In this document: in pieces, positions 10,822 through 23,158 of the stretch
How positions within the stretch are numbered: the stretch's first letter is position 1
Layout: the number at the start of each line of letters is the position of its first letter
Origin: Wyeomyia smithii
Lineage: Eukaryota; Arthropoda; Insecta; Diptera; Culicidae
Assembly (NCBI RefSeq): GCF_029784165.1
Contig: NC_073694.1
Location: forward strand, 54,001,433 to 54,065,432
DNA length: 64,000 nt
Direction of reading: 5' to 3'
Made by a program: the position numbers and the translations under genes
The notes under the pieces: generated by a model
The model's input: the letters and a program-made list of their open reading frames with translations, nothing else
Database searches by the model: none
What the model was told of the DNA's origin: nothing

Positions 10822-12981
10822 TTAAGAGCCAGTTCGCGAGAACCGCAACCACCTTTACAAGAGAGGTTGTAACGAGGTTCTACGATCGGGCTGAAACTTT
10901 CAGGGTTTGTTTATTTATATAATAGAACAATGTTTTGCATTATCTCCGATTTTTTGAAAAGGGTTAAGACCACCAAAAACTTATGTCGGAAAACTGCTAA
11001 AAACGTAAAATTGCTATAACTTTGAGTAAACTGAACCGATTTTCATGAAAATTGGCATGTGTATTCTTCTCTACAAAGAAAACGAAATGAGGGTTATTGG
11101 AAGTGGCTGTCGAGAATACATGATGAGAAATTCGCATTTTTATAAAAAAATTGGTGATTTTCACAGATATTTTTCTCTTACAAACAGATCTAGGATTAAA
11201 ATCCAAACAATACGTTTTGTAGTGCAACTTAAGAGCTTTCATTTGATATATTCAGAAAATGCGCCGTTATAAAGATACGCGAGATAATCCAATTTTTCTA
11301 TAACATGTTTTTGACCATGATTTCGAACCAATTGTGCGAGCAGCGAAACTACGTTTTGTGTCGATGTTCTTCTATTGGGCTGTAATTTTCAGGTTCTGTT
11401 TGTTCATGCATTAATGCAATAGTTCGCAGAATTTGAGGTTTTTGGAAAAGGGGTTAGTGGGGTAAACAGGCTCTCCAAAATCTGGTATTCAAAAACTGCT
11501 CAAATCGTAAAATAATTACTCTCGGCTTACTCTCGAAGTTACACGATAGAATGGAAGGTCATTTTTGGAGACAACAATAGAATGAATGAATGTCCACAAA
11601 GTCACGCAGTAGAATCGTAGCGCTAGTTTCGAATCGGAATGTAGCACCAAGGCTTTGCTTTTTGAAGAACTCAATCACCAAAGAGTCGAATGAAGTATAA
11701 AACCAAATTAACTCTTTATTTCATCATCATTAATTTTCTGAGTTATGCTGGAAAAAACAGGCAAAAAAATTCCACCGTAAGATGCTCATGAAAAAATTAG
11801 ATCAAAAGCAGACCCTTCTAAGCAGTTCAAACCGAAAATGTATTTATTGGTAGAACAAATTAAATTGTTACTCGCCCGATTTTATACGTTGTATAGGCAA
11901 AGGCTCAAGAGCTAATACAAGTTAGTGGAGAAAAAGCATTGATAAACGTACAAGAACCAATTCTCAAACGTTGATTTTTATAAAGTTTTTTTGCTAATAC
12001 CAGAACAACAGGGTAAAAATTCATTCTTTAGAAATGCATTGAAAGCAATTACTAATAAGCTCGATGAGTGGTTGAATGATGATAACTCAGAATTTAAACA
12101 GAGATGATGAAATATAAAGTTTATTTGGTTTCAAACTACAATCGGCTTCTTGGTAATTAAATTATTCAGAGAACATCAAAACAAGCTCAACAAAAAGTAG
12201 TGCCTGGATTTGCTGATATTCATTCCACTCCTGTTAACTCAAAAAACTAATCTCTCATTTTACGTGTAACTTCGAGAATAAGCCTAGAGTAATTATTTTC
12301 TGATTTCGAACACAAGATAATGGAGGGAGTGTTTACCCCACTAACCCCTTTTCCAAAATCCTCAAATTCTGCAAACAGTTCGATCATTATCGCATAAATA
12401 AACATAAGCTGAAAATTACAGCCCAATAGGAGAACATCGACCCAAAACGGAGTTATGGTTCTCGCACAATCGATTCGAAATTGTGGTCAAAAACTTGTTA
12501 TAGAAAAAATGGATTTTCTCGCGCACCTTTTAACGGCGCATTTTCTGAATATATCAAATGAAAGCTTCTAAGTTGCACTACAAAACGTATTGTTTGGATT
12601 TTAATCCTAGATCTGTTGGTAAGATAGAAACAGATGTGAAAATCATCAATTTCTTTAAAAAAAATGCGAATTTCTCATCATATATTCTCGACAGCCACTT
12701 CCAATAACCCTCATTTTGTTCCCTTTATAGAGTAGAACAAACATGCCAATTTTCAAGAAAATCGGTTCAGTTTACTTAAAGTTATAGCAATTTTACGTTT
12801 TTGGCAGTTTTTAGACATCAATTTTTGGCTGACTTTTTTACCCCTCTTACCCCTTTTCAAAAAATCTGAAATAATGCAAAACATCGTTCTATCATATAGA
12901 TGAACAAACCCTGGAAGTTTCAGTCCGACCGGGGAACCTCGAAACAAGACCTAGTTGCGGTCTTCGCGAACTGGCTCTTAA
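10822..12981. mobile_element. TTAA-flanked foldback element (piggyBac-like target), 2.15 kb
   Basis: The termini are 'gagccagttcgcga' at 10826 and its exact complement 'tcgcgaactggctc' ending at 12977, each flanked by TTAA (10822-10825 and 12978-12981). The two arms, about 10826-11542 and 12261-12977, are long imperfect inverted repeats of roughly 715 bp. Each arm is itself a diverged tandem duplication, with 'gggctgaaactttcagggtt' recurring as 'gggctgtaattttcaggttc'. The central 720 bp holds a deleted SINE fragment and broken open frames but no recognisable transposase. A TTAA target is characteristic of piggyBac transposition, so a piggyBac-mobilised non-autonomous element is the best guess. 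Confidence 0.75.
11610..11663 (+). mobile_element. internally deleted SINE family 1 fragment
   Basis: 'agaatcgtagcgctag' joins directly to 'tttcgaatcggaatgtagca' and 'ccaaggctttgctt'. Compared with the full copies, about 100 bp of the body is missing. It lies inside the central spacer of the TTAA foldback element. Confidence 0.7.
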
Positions 12982-13127
12982 GCTACAGGAAAAAATATAG
13001 CGGCACCAAAAAGCGACAAAAAACATTTTTCTTATTTTGGCCAGCTTTTTGTTCTAGGTACTCCTCTGTGCGACGGGAAGAATATAGGAGCTAAGATGAA
13101 TATTGGCGTGGTTCCCACACTTGTTCT

Positions 13128-13410
13128 TCATCGAAAAATTTTAAAATTGCATTCTTTTATTTGGTTCTTACTCCTTTTTGAATTACACACAGTACACATC
13201 CAACGCCTACCCCGAAGTCGACGGTCTCTATCGGGATTCCTGCTAAATTTAGTTTTTGCTGATCGTTTCTCCGGCATTCTAGCCTCAAGCCCAGCCCACT
13301 GTAGCCTGCCGTGTTTTATCCGCTTGACTTTATTCACCGATTTGTAGGCCTGGTATGCTTCATGGTTCATGCGTCTGCACCAAACAGCATTTTCCAGTTT
13401 GCGCCAAGGA
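13128..13410 (-). pseudogene. C-terminal remnant of a non-LTR reverse transcriptase
   Basis: The minus-strand frame contains RRMNHEAYQAYKSVNKVKRI, then GRLQWAGLEARMP, RNPDRDRR and LRGRRW. This is the typical post-RT tail of APE-type non-LTR elements. The intact region at 41170-41370 has the equivalents RRRMNHELHQL, GRLRWAGHVVRM and GTRRRDAQRARW. It is clearly a different, more diverged element from that one. Only the extreme C-terminus survives; the upstream RT domain on the minus strand (above 13410) is absent and is replaced by a hAT-like remnant on the opposite strand. Confidence 0.7.
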
Positions 13411-13419
13411 TTGACCACA

Positions 13420-14400
13420 TAAATCTACAGATGTAGCAGGACTAGCAATTGTGATGGTGTTTGCGAGATATCCTTTATCTGAAAGTTTCCAAGAAGATTT
13501 GTTCCTTTTCGAACCACTGCCAATTTCTACAATACTAATGTTGATGTATGTACGGACGGTGCGAAAGCTACGGTTGAAAATATATTTAAAGTCGTGGCAA
13601 GAATTTAAAAAATGCAGAAAATTGTGATAACATTCACTGCATTCTTCATCGTCATGCACCATTCGCTATTAAACAACTGTCATCAACGTTGAAGGAAGTC
13701 TTGCAGGAAGGTGTGGAAATATGAAATTTCATCAAAGCTCGACTTGAAGATTCAGGAAGTCAGCATTCTACGTTACTGCTCCATACTGAAGAACGCAGGT
13801 TGTCTTGTGGAGAGACGCTGTCCCGCTTGTTTGAATTAAGATCGGAAGTGAGAACGCTTCAAATCGACAATAATTTAGCGTTGCGGAGTAATTTTATTCA
13901 TGATCATTGGCTCATCAAGTTAACCTATTTGGCTGATATTTCTATAAAATGAAAGATCTGAGCCTTCAATGTAAGGCAAGATGATAATCTTCAATACAAA
14001 CTGCAAAATTATGGCCTTCAAGAGAAAATTTTGGGCAGAACATTAAAAAAACGAAACCTGGACAGAATTTGGAAAACATCCGAGTAGAAATTACGTTGAA
14101 GATATCATCGAAGAATTTCCATGAAATCAACGAGGCAAATATTATAACAAACAAAACATTTTTCGTTGAATAATTTCGGAATGCGCTGGATTTAGTTGAA
14201 GAGTTTTGAACAATACTTCCCCAAAAAGTTCCACAGAAAAATCAAATTAATGACATGAATGTAGCAGCCTTCCTAGATATCAGCGAAGCCAGAGTCATTG
14301 ACGTCAGATGAATCAAAATACCTGATTGATTTGACATCAGATACGAACATGAAGGAGAGATTTGAATACAAAATACTACAAGGTATACAGCCCTAGGGGT
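13420..14400 (+). pseudogene. decayed hAT transposase (SCAND3/ZBED5-like)
   Basis: Fragments in successive frames follow the order of hAT-derived SCAND3/ZBED5-type proteins. First is STDVAGLAIVMVFARYP..EDLFLFEPLP (13431-13520). Next comes DVCTDGAKATVEN..KVVARI (13530-13600), then a HCILH-like segment and an FIKARLEDSGSQHSTLLLHT segment. LSRLFELRSEVRTLQ (13830-13860), WLIKLTYLADIS and DLSLQ follow, and last is YLIDLTSDTNMKERFEYKI (14320-14375). The CTDGA block holds a conserved acidic residue of hAT transposases. At least four frame changes and several stops make it non-functional. The N-terminal BED finger is not visible. It lies directly against the RT remnant in opposite orientation. The family call rests on remembered motif order, not on a search. 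Confidence 0.65.
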
Positions 14401-15950
14401 TGTAGGAAATGGTGACGTAGGACTAAATGTATATATTATATGCTGCGATAAACTGTTCATAGGCAACACTACCGTTTATATTTGATGGTCGTTATTGTAA
14501 AACTAATGATGCATGAATACATGAAAATTTTACGTAGTAGTGGCGAGAATTCTCATAACTCTTATCTTCAAGCATCTATAGTTCTGAAAAGAACCGATTC
14601 CATAATCTGCAGTATGAAATTCGTGCTACAGAACGCTGATGATCGCACCATCGGTAGCATTGAATATTTTGCTTGACCGCGCATAATAAAGTCTACTCTC
14701 CGCTGTACCCTCCAGTAACTGTGACAGCTCAATATCCTGCAGCGTTCGAAGGTAACTGTTGCTGCCGCATGGAAAATAAAGGTAACATGATCCGCAGTGC
14801 CTGGAAGTTGACTCGTATGCAGCTCTCGTTTCTCAATGTCACGCACCTGTAACAGCTATACTCCACTCGCTATTGTGTGACAAACTAGACTGAAGCTGAA
14901 TTTTCTACACACAGTCTTTTGTATCGAGTTCAGCGTAGATTTTTGCCATAAGGGGGTGGCCACGCAGCTTAGAGAAAGACAAACGGAACAAAACACTTTT
15001 TGAGTCAAAATATGTAGGCAGTGGAATTTATTTCGTTCATGTTATTGTTATCCGTGTTCGGGAAGCAAGCCAATAGCGAGGGAAAATTATGGGAAAGCTT
15101 GACCTTGGAGCTTTTCACCTGTTTCCACCATTAAGCAGTGAATCAACAATGTTAAACATGATATCAAACAATTGTTACACATTTTATCTATCCACCGACA
15201 TATAAATGACTAAGATGCATTATATCGTTCGCTTGTTATAATCGTTTGAAATCTGACGCAACATTTGCCAGTTTCATTTTCAATTTCACAAAATGTGTTC
15301 TAGTATAGAAAACAAAGACGTAGTCCTACGTCTCAATCGTTGGAAGTAGTTTGGTTTCAGATGAAAAATGAACTTACAATTTTGTCCGATAAAGTAAAGC
15401 TTATTCTCTAATTACACTCTTTGGCTTGAAAAAGTGCTCCGCCTAGCAAAAGGTCTGGATGCCCCTGCTTTAGAATATCCTTCAATTTCAAGCGCGCTGA
15501 CCTGTTCAATGTTGGAAGCGTTTAGAAAATCAGGAAAATTTGCGAAACATTGGAAATAGTCACGATCTACTTCTGCGAAAACTGTATTGTTTTCTTGAAA
15601 AAACAGTTTGCAAACACCTACATCAGAGATATCTTTTCTCTTCATTTTTTTCATGCAGCTGTTTTTCTTAGGGAAAGTTTTCTGAATTTTACTTTGATTT
15701 TTTGCCTGGAAAAATTATTTGGACTAAAATTATATCCAAGCACGGTTTTCAGTCTGAAACTCTGAACGCTTCACACGCCTCACTTATGACATCGTTCAAT
15801 TCGGCACAGATGTTAAGGTAAGTTAGATAAAGTATTTTTTGATATTTTGTTATGATGATTTAAATCATCTTTGTTCTTTCAAATAGTCTCCAATCGTCAC
15901 ATCCCAATATCAATCACACTGCATACCACCCTGTGATGCACGTATCATTC
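14400..15950. other. no recognised gene
   Basis: Unique-looking AT-rich sequence. A strong donor-like 'ttaag|gtaagt' is at 15815/15816, and an acceptor-like 'cggttttcag' at 15750 bounds a 65-nt open segment. The phase does not fit the exon at 63774, so I do not call an exon. Confidence 0.35.
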
Positions 15951-17290
15951 GCGAGAGTTTCGCATACTTTATGTTATGATCATTTCCCACCTCTTGCTCT
16001 CTTCTTCTCTCAGGAGCATTCCATAACTGAGCGGAGCATAACATTTGCCCTATGTGTACACTGTGTATGTGTGCGTGTATGTGCTACCCTGTCTGTTCGC
16101 TAGCGAATTCCAGCTAGTCGCCCATCCGTTCGTGCTAGCGAGCCCCAGTCTGTGTTGGTCGGTCGGTGTAGAATCGTCGTTCGTGTCGGTTGGTGCCGTC
16201 ATAACAGGGGGCACTTTAGAGGTGAGACCGCCAAGCTTGTAAACCAGTGCTTGCAACCTCGCGCAAATTGCGTGCACATACCTACGCACGCACTCCAGTA
16301 AGATCGTAGAGGATCGAGTGTGATCATCAGCTGTGTAATATCGACGACGACGGTACCGTTAATTACGACTTGATCCAACTTGGTACATTGTACCTCCTCC
16401 GGTTCCGCACGCGGCAATTGAGGGGGTGGTGGGCGCGTGACTTCGCCTAAGCACAGTTGTGTTTTGTTTGTGTGTAACGGAAGATTCAAGTTCGATGCGA
16501 ATTGTGTTGTCGGTTTAAAATTTGCATCATTAGATCGGTTATTTTTTGGCTGAGCCTACTACGGCTCTGGGTGGAGGATCAGATAGTTGGATTGTGTGTA
16601 TGCAGCAGCGTTGATGAATCACACTCTTGGCTTTGGAAGATCAGTTGAGCAATTCGGGAATGTGTTAGTGAACTTTGGCGACCGCGCAATGTGTTTGCAC
16701 TTCGCGTTCTTTGCGTTGATCTCCGAAGAAGTGTGTTGTACGCTGTGAAGTTCGAGTTTACACAGTGTGTTGTTTTTCTTTCAGCGTTTTTGTTGTTATT
16801 GTGCTGCAATCTTTACCCAGTTTGTTTCTTCTGCTGATCACGAAAGACGCGTGATCAATATGGCGATGAAGACATATCAAACAAATGAGAATAAAGTGCA
16901 GAGTGGAATTTAAACCTTCTCCTGTCAGTACAGTTTAAAGCTGTTACCAGTTTGTGCTGCTTTGCCAAGTTGGGAAAAAAATTAACCGTTTGCGTCTTAC
17001 AGTGATAATCGAGTACAGGAATCATAGGCCAGTGCAGTTTTTGTATGCCGGAATGACGGTATAAAGTGTATCAATTTATACTCGAATCATTCCACTTATG
17101 TTTGCAACAGAAATGCAATCACAAAAGCGGCTGTAGTGCAGTGTAGCAGCGTATTGGCGTCGTTCATGCAAATCTAGAGTGCACTTCCCATTGACAGCTG
17201 ATTGATCCTGACAGGAAGCCGTGAATGTGCTTTTGTTTATATATTGTTTCAGTTCTCTTCATCGCTGGTAGCTGATGTGTAGGTTAGTAA
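15950..17290 (+). promoter_or_regulatory. possible promoter / long 5' UTR block
   Basis: This 1.3-kb block has no repeats and is distinctly richer in G, C and CpG than its surroundings. It is made of T/G-rich words typical of insect 5' leaders, such as 'gtgtgtt', 'tcgttcg' and 'gcagtg'. Donor-like sequences occur at 'tttagag|gtgaga' (about 16219) and 'gtgtag|gttagt' (about 17282). There is no long open frame. A transcription start for the + strand gene is possible but unproven; conserved non-coding DNA is the alternative. Confidence 0.3.
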
Positions 17291-20200
17291 CTGGTTTCTT
17301 TTTCCTAAATCTTATCACTGAAACATTACTATGCGAAGTAAGAAATCGATGAACAAAAGTAGGACAACACGCAGTTTTAACCTCATCGAAGATAACCTAC
17401 TTGAAGCAAATTGATCGTAAATAACTTCTAGACAAACCCAATGTTGTTAGCGTATATTTCTTACTATTGAAGTTGGTTCTAACCTCCAAATAAAGGAGGT
17501 TCAGGGTATCTTTACACACACATTTGCCTGCTCGCTGGAAGCGCGATGAGGGTCACCACTAACCATCATCGTCGTCATCATCCAGCGAGCAAAAAAAAAT
17601 ACAAACCGGCTCCGCAAAGTGTACACTGCCAACATATGTTCGGCACCGTTCGGGCGAGATTCAGGTTCTGGTTGGCCGCAAGTTCGGCAAAGAGTTTTCT
17701 GTATTCATGTTGCTGCTGCTGCTGGTACGCAGATGTTTTCTCAAGCAGCACGAACGGGTTCCGCAGCGACGCAGTCCGCGCCCGGTAGCAGCAGCATAAA
17801 GTTATGGAATTCAAAGCAGGAAACAACAACAGGGGGAGGGTTAATTTTCCACCTCTGTGCTTCCACGTGGCATAGCCATTGGCACGTTGGCCTGTATGCG
17901 TGTGTGTGGGGATTATTCTTTGCACAACGGAGATTTCGAAGTTGCGAATCTTTGTTCAGATCGTGTGTTGGAATGGTGGGAGTGTCAAACACGCGTGTAA
18001 GTTTTTGCGAGAAAAAAAATGCAGGAAGATGAATCATTTGGAGTGGGGTGAGAAAAGTTGTGAGTAATTTGCTTCTTTCACACTTAACGGCCTTAATTTA
18101 TATCAATAACTTATGAATGAGTATATAAAAAGTCACGAAAAAAGAACAAGTAAATAATAAAAGGAAGAACAAACTTTTGCCACGGTCGCCATATTAAGAT
18201 TTACACCTCAATTCACATAGTCTTCCAAAAATTTTTAGACGGAAATGAAAAAAAAACACATGTGAGTTATGAAATCCATTTTGTTCTTTAGCGAAACATT
18301 TCAATCGAGTTTCCGAAATTCTCTTTTGATAAAAATCTCACGCTACGATTTTTATTGACTTTTTTATGTTTCAACTTCTAGTTTGTTCAGTACGAGTATA
18401 TTGAAATAATTGAATTGTGAATGGAATGGAATCTTCTTTTTTTGTCCTCGCCACATTCCACGGCCAGAGTGACTAGACACTTGCAGAATGCAATTGAAAA
18501 CACGATTCTCCCCTGTTTGCGGCAGAATGAAATTCGGCCAGGATCGATGCTTTTTATAAAACAATCAGCTCACTACGTCTCCTCTTGGTTGGTTCCCTTG
18601 ACGGTAGGGGTCGCGTTCGTTGAATGCCAACACCCACGACGAATAACAGAATACTATTCGAGTCGTGAATAATTCCGCAAATACGACAGCAAAAAAAAAA
18701 TTGGCACAGAACAAAAAAACTGCATTCATGAATAAACCTAATGGAAAATTCAGCACATAACATGAAAGAGCCAACTCGAAGTTACTCCCACACTCAGGAG
18801 GCAGAATTGGATTGGATCATTGGTGAGGCTCCTCGTACAACTCGGGCGAATATACAGTGCGAGTCGTGTATTTGTTTGCACAAATCCTAGTGGGTAATCC
18901 CAGGTGAGTGCAGGATGCCACCGACACCCACAAGCGCAGGGAGTTTATATCTCTGAAGTTGGGCTTTAATTTTCTCTTCCATTGTGTTTCTGGTAACAAA
19001 TGACAACGGTTTCAATTTCTATCACTCAATTTTTGCACCCCACTGTAGATTTATATACCGACGGTTAGAACAAAGCTGGAGCCAATGGATTTGATTTGTT
19101 AATGAATTTTTAAATAGGCTATATACTTTATACCACCTCCACTCTCTTCAGCTGAACACCGCCCACGGATCCTTTTTCACCTGATGCTTCAGTTTTATCT
19201 ATATTTATGAAAGTGAGTTCTTTGCCATAATTTAAATATTTGCTTTAATGTGGCTTGAATTTTTTGTGCAATTTTGGCGATAAAACAGGATATTCACCAC
19301 TAAAGCATACACCGAACGTTGGGAGAAAAATCGAAATCCTCGTTCCTCTCGCCCTGACGCGACGCTGCCGCCAGTCCCTGTGGCAAACTTTTGCGAAAAT
19401 GCCTATCCTGGGTTTTTTCCATTCGTTCAATGATAAAACGGATCAACCACAGCCGATTTGACGCCACGACGGTGTAAACCTAGGATGCAAGAGATGTGGC
19501 CTTTTCCCCAACGATAGCGATAAACAAAGTTTCGACGCCTCGCCTAGACAACGAGGGTTGAATGAAAGCAAACAGGCGAGCAAAAAAAAAAAAACAGAAT
19601 TTAATTTTGATTGCCATTTTATGAGCCCCAGTATGTGGCGAGTATATACGTTTATCCCTTTACCGGTCAGTTGAACGTAAAATTGTCCAATACTGCATGA
19701 ACTTTATTAAATACCAGAAAATTTTGATATATGGAATTGTTGCTCATCCCAGCGAAATGAATCCCATTCTAGAGAAATTTTCAGGGAGGGCTTTCTAACT
19801 CGACGAACAAAGCCATTGTGGTGAGCCGTGTTGGCCAGCAAAAAAAGACACGACTGGGGGCCCGCAGGTACCCATATCAAATGTATCAAAGGCAGGAGAA
19901 CGGTTAGAGCATGTACAGATAAGCTAGAAGCCGCAGGCTTTTGCTTTAAATATGTTCTGTCATTTTATTTTCCCGATAATTTCATTTCTGCACAAAACAA
20001 ATTAACATTTGTAAGATAAATCGTCATGGCTGAGAGAGCAATAATAATAGCAAATTCTGGGATTCTGTAAACGACGCCAGCATTCCGAGAAGGTCAAACA
20101 GGAAATGGCATCCGATATTGACTGACTCAAATTTATAAGAAGGTGTGCAGCATCACGAATGAAACCGTCTCGATCATTCACTGCTTCTCATCAGTGCCTG

Positions 20201-21700
20201 TAGGGGTCATAATCTATTAACTAATTGAGCGAGACAACTTGGTAGTATAGTGTAATAATAGCCTGACGTCGACGGTGACAAGACGCGACAAAGCGTGAGA
20301 TCTGTCCATCCGTAGCGCGCGGAAGCGTAGATAATAGTGTATTAATGTATTCAGAGCTGTAATGCTATTCATATTTCGCTATTTCCGTCTACATTGCGTC
20401 TACATGAATGACCATCACGGCGAGACCAATCAACAGTTGTCAACGGCAGAAAGATACTCTCTGTTTGAAGTAATCGACTGCTGCCTGTCCTTCGAGATCG
20501 ATCTGAGAAAAGAGCGGATAAAATTCCGCCTGACAATGCCGGAAATTTGTTGTTACAAGACACGGTGACAGAAATAAAAATGTTTTCTTTTATCAAAGCT
20601 CTAGTGCGTCACGAAGGTCGGAAAGACTTCAAACATTTATCACTTTTCTCCAATTGAATGGAGTTCAATCATAAGTGTGTTATTTGATAGAAAAACTGTC
20701 TAGGAGCTTGGTTTGAGTTGAAAATCCTTGTTCCAGGAAGCACACAGGAGTGCCTCTCGAACCTGTTACAAGAGGATCTTTGAAACAGATAAAATAAAAT
20801 GATGGAATATGGGCAAACAGCTTAACGAATCAAAACGACGCAAATATCATATTATCAATATTACGGTTCCGATATAACGGAAAGAGTTTGTACGAGAATC
20901 GCGAAAACTATATTGATATTTTACAAAATTCATGGCATATCTATGTATCATATTTTAGGTTCAAGCATTTTTCAATACTCCCAACTGTATTTAGTTTCTT
21001 CAAATAAATATGTTTTGAGCGATATTTCATGTTAATTTTCCGAATTACGAGCTGTTGCAATTATTAAACATAGAAATGGATCCTTTGAGATATTTTTGTT
21101 TCCTTCTTCGTCAAAAACCGTAAACAATTTTTAAAAACTAAAACACGTGCAATTGGTTCTCAATCCCAAACCCAATCAATCAATTCTTTCTTATTTTTTA
21201 AAATTCTTTGCTTTTTCATTTTGTTGTCGCTTGTTTGTTGTCATAAGTTTAATTAATTTAATTTGAATTTTTGCTGATATAAGTTATTCTTATATTCTAT
21301 TGTAGATTAGAAAAGAGAAAAAAATTACGCTTGTATTTCAAATGAGTTTTAAAATTTTATCTCTGGTATTAAGAAGACAGTTTGTCTATGCAAATTGGTT
21401 AAAAATGTTGCATATAACTTCATTTGATCTTTGAAATCATTTTTTTTTATTGTTGCACATTTAGCACTTTTTAAAGGTACATTTTTCATTAAACATTTTG
21501 TTATCTACGACTTAGCCTGAAGTAAACCAACCGTTTTGGCGCTAAAAATATTTTAAGAATATGAAAATATGTGGTCGTCCCTGAAAAGACGGTTAGTTTC
21601 AATATTCACAAAACCGGAGACATGCCTGTAAGTCGACGGTGCTCTCCACACAGACGGGGGTTCTAAAATCACGCGCTGTGAAATGTGTTGTTTACTCTAT
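17291..21700. other. unique sequence, no recognised gene
   Basis: Moderate GC at 17500-18050 gives several overlapping open frames of 80-137 codons on both strands, none with family motifs. A good donor, 'atcccag|gtgagtg', occurs at 18903, but no paired exon could be supported. The remainder is AT-rich, and no known repeat is seen. Confidence 0.4.
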
Positions 21701-21719
21701 TGATCCGTCTGCTGTAAAA

Positions 21720-21990
21720 GGCAGCGAGATATATGACTGCTGCTACCCGCTGCTTCTTAGGACCGTCCTTGCGGCCATCCGCTAGCAAACTGATTGGTTC
21801 AAACAAAAGTAGGCTCTTATCCAGTCCAAAGAGTGCATTCTAAGTTAACTAGGTATAATATTCTGTCGACCGTATTTGGGAAGACGAGCATTAAACGACC
21901 CATTAGATCAATAGAAATCTGCGTTCGAACAAAGTTTGACCATTCAATAGTATACTGTTTGCATAATTGAGGTTTGGCAATTTAGAATTA
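21720..21990. repeat. local repeat Q, copy 1
   Basis: It shares 'gctgctacccgctgct', 'ccatccgctagcaaactgatt', 'agttaactaggtataata' and 'ttctgtcgaccgt' with 22838-23085, with about 70-80% similarity by eye in between. Like copy 2, it is followed by a family 1 SINE. Confidence 0.65.
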
Positions 21991-22221
21991 TTGATTAGAC
22001 GTTTTAGTGTCGTATAGAGGTAGATAACGAAGATGCCGCACTCAGTTACGCAACATTTTATTACGCTGCCATTGGCTGTGGTATATTTCAAAAGGCAAAG
22101 AAAAGTACTTTCGTACTAAAACATGTATATGAAGCCGAATTTACAACCGTCTTTGTCGATGCGTTCTAACATTTTGAATGAAGTGTAATGATAAACGAGA
22201 AAATATTAACTATTTATCCGT

Positions 22222-22425
22222 AAGCCCCCCCAACTGGTCTCGAGGTACGATGCTGGCCTAACAAGCCAGTCGTCGTAGGCTCGAGTCTTGATTCTGGAGG
22301 GACTGTTTGTGTTAGTAGGATCGTAACGCTAGCCCCGCAATTGTCCTGTACACTTAACGGTTGGCTGCGAAGTCTGTGTATAGTAAACAGAAGGTCAAGT
22401 TCCGAATCGAAAAGTAGCACCAAGG
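22222..22425 (+). mobile_element. tRNA-related SINE, family 1 (copy 2)
   Basis: The order of blocks matches copy 1: 'ctggtctcgaggtacgatgc', a B-box variant 'ggctcgagtct', 'aggatcgtaacgctag', 'aattgtcctgtacactta' and 'gtagcaccaagg'. It is cut off at the tail. Confidence 0.85.
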
Positions 22426-22659
22426 GAAAAAATGTCCCCAAAAGGACAATTTCTTATTTATTTTAATATGGGATTCGATGCTAATCGCATCTCTGTGCTA
22501 TACCCGACAATGAGAACAAGGCACTTTTCTGATAATGCAGTGGAAAGATGTTCTCACACTGAAAATTGAGATTTTGATTGCCAACATCCCCGTTTGTGTG
22601 TTCCTAAGCACGGCCGCATTTCACTGGAAGAAATGTTGACCAATGTAGGCACCGCAGAT

Positions 22660-22865
22660 GCTGCCGTAACCGCACAAAGGGAGCCGTTTACAAGAGAAAG
22701 CAGTACCCATGCACTGCCGCTGCCACTGCCACACAAAGGCAGCCTTTTACTAGAAGAAGTAGTTCCGTTGCACCTACCTCTGACGCTGCTGCCACTACCG
22801 CTGCTAGTACCCGCTGTAGTTACCGCTGCTATTTGCTTTCGCTACTGCTGCTACCCGCTGCTACT
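22660..22865. repeat. imprecise CTGCCG/CTGCTACCGC simple repeat
   Basis: Degenerate CTG/CCG triplet-like units such as 'ctgccgctgccactgcc' and 'gctgctagtacccgctg' create an artificial open frame (22594-22872) rich in Leu, Pro and Thr. It lies upstream of repeat Q copy 2. Confidence 0.55.
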
Positions 22866-23085
22866 TGGTTAGGACTGTGCTCGTGGTCATCCACTAGTGA
22901 ACTGATTGATATGAGCAAAAGCAGGTTAACCCGAATAATGCATTCTCGGTTAACTAGGTATAATATTCTGTCGACCGTGTTAAGCATTAGCATTAGCATA
23001 AGCATTAAGCGGCCAATCAGAGGTCGAAATAGTCAACAAGGCTTGACAATTTTAAACGGTACAATAGTTTTCAATAGAGCCAGAA
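22838..23085. repeat. local repeat Q, copy 2
   Basis: Second copy of the unit at 21720-21990, including 'tggtcatccactagtgaactg' and 'ggttaactaggtataatatt'. It carries a small 'cattagcattagcataag' expansion at about 22985-23005. A family 1 SINE follows about 75 bp downstream. Confidence 0.65.
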
Positions 23086-23158
23086 TTCCCTCCGAGGGAG
23101 GTATTTTGATGAAAAAAAATCAAATTTTGAGAGTTTTGAAGAGATAGTCAGGTTGAGA

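Noticed and set aside
15751..15815. Possible 65-nt exon between 'cggttttcag' and 'ttaag|gtaagt'
   Set aside because: The donor is strong, but the frame that would join the phase-1 exon at 63774 contains a stop, and no upstream partner exon is visible.
17619..18032. 137-codon + strand open frame and overlapping minus frames
   Set aside because: Comparable-length frames on both strands of the same GC-richer DNA and no motif; likely chance.
18860..18910. Donor-like 'cccag|gtgagtg'
   Set aside because: No acceptor, open frame or pyrimidine tract pairs with it; isolated donor words are frequent in 64 kb.
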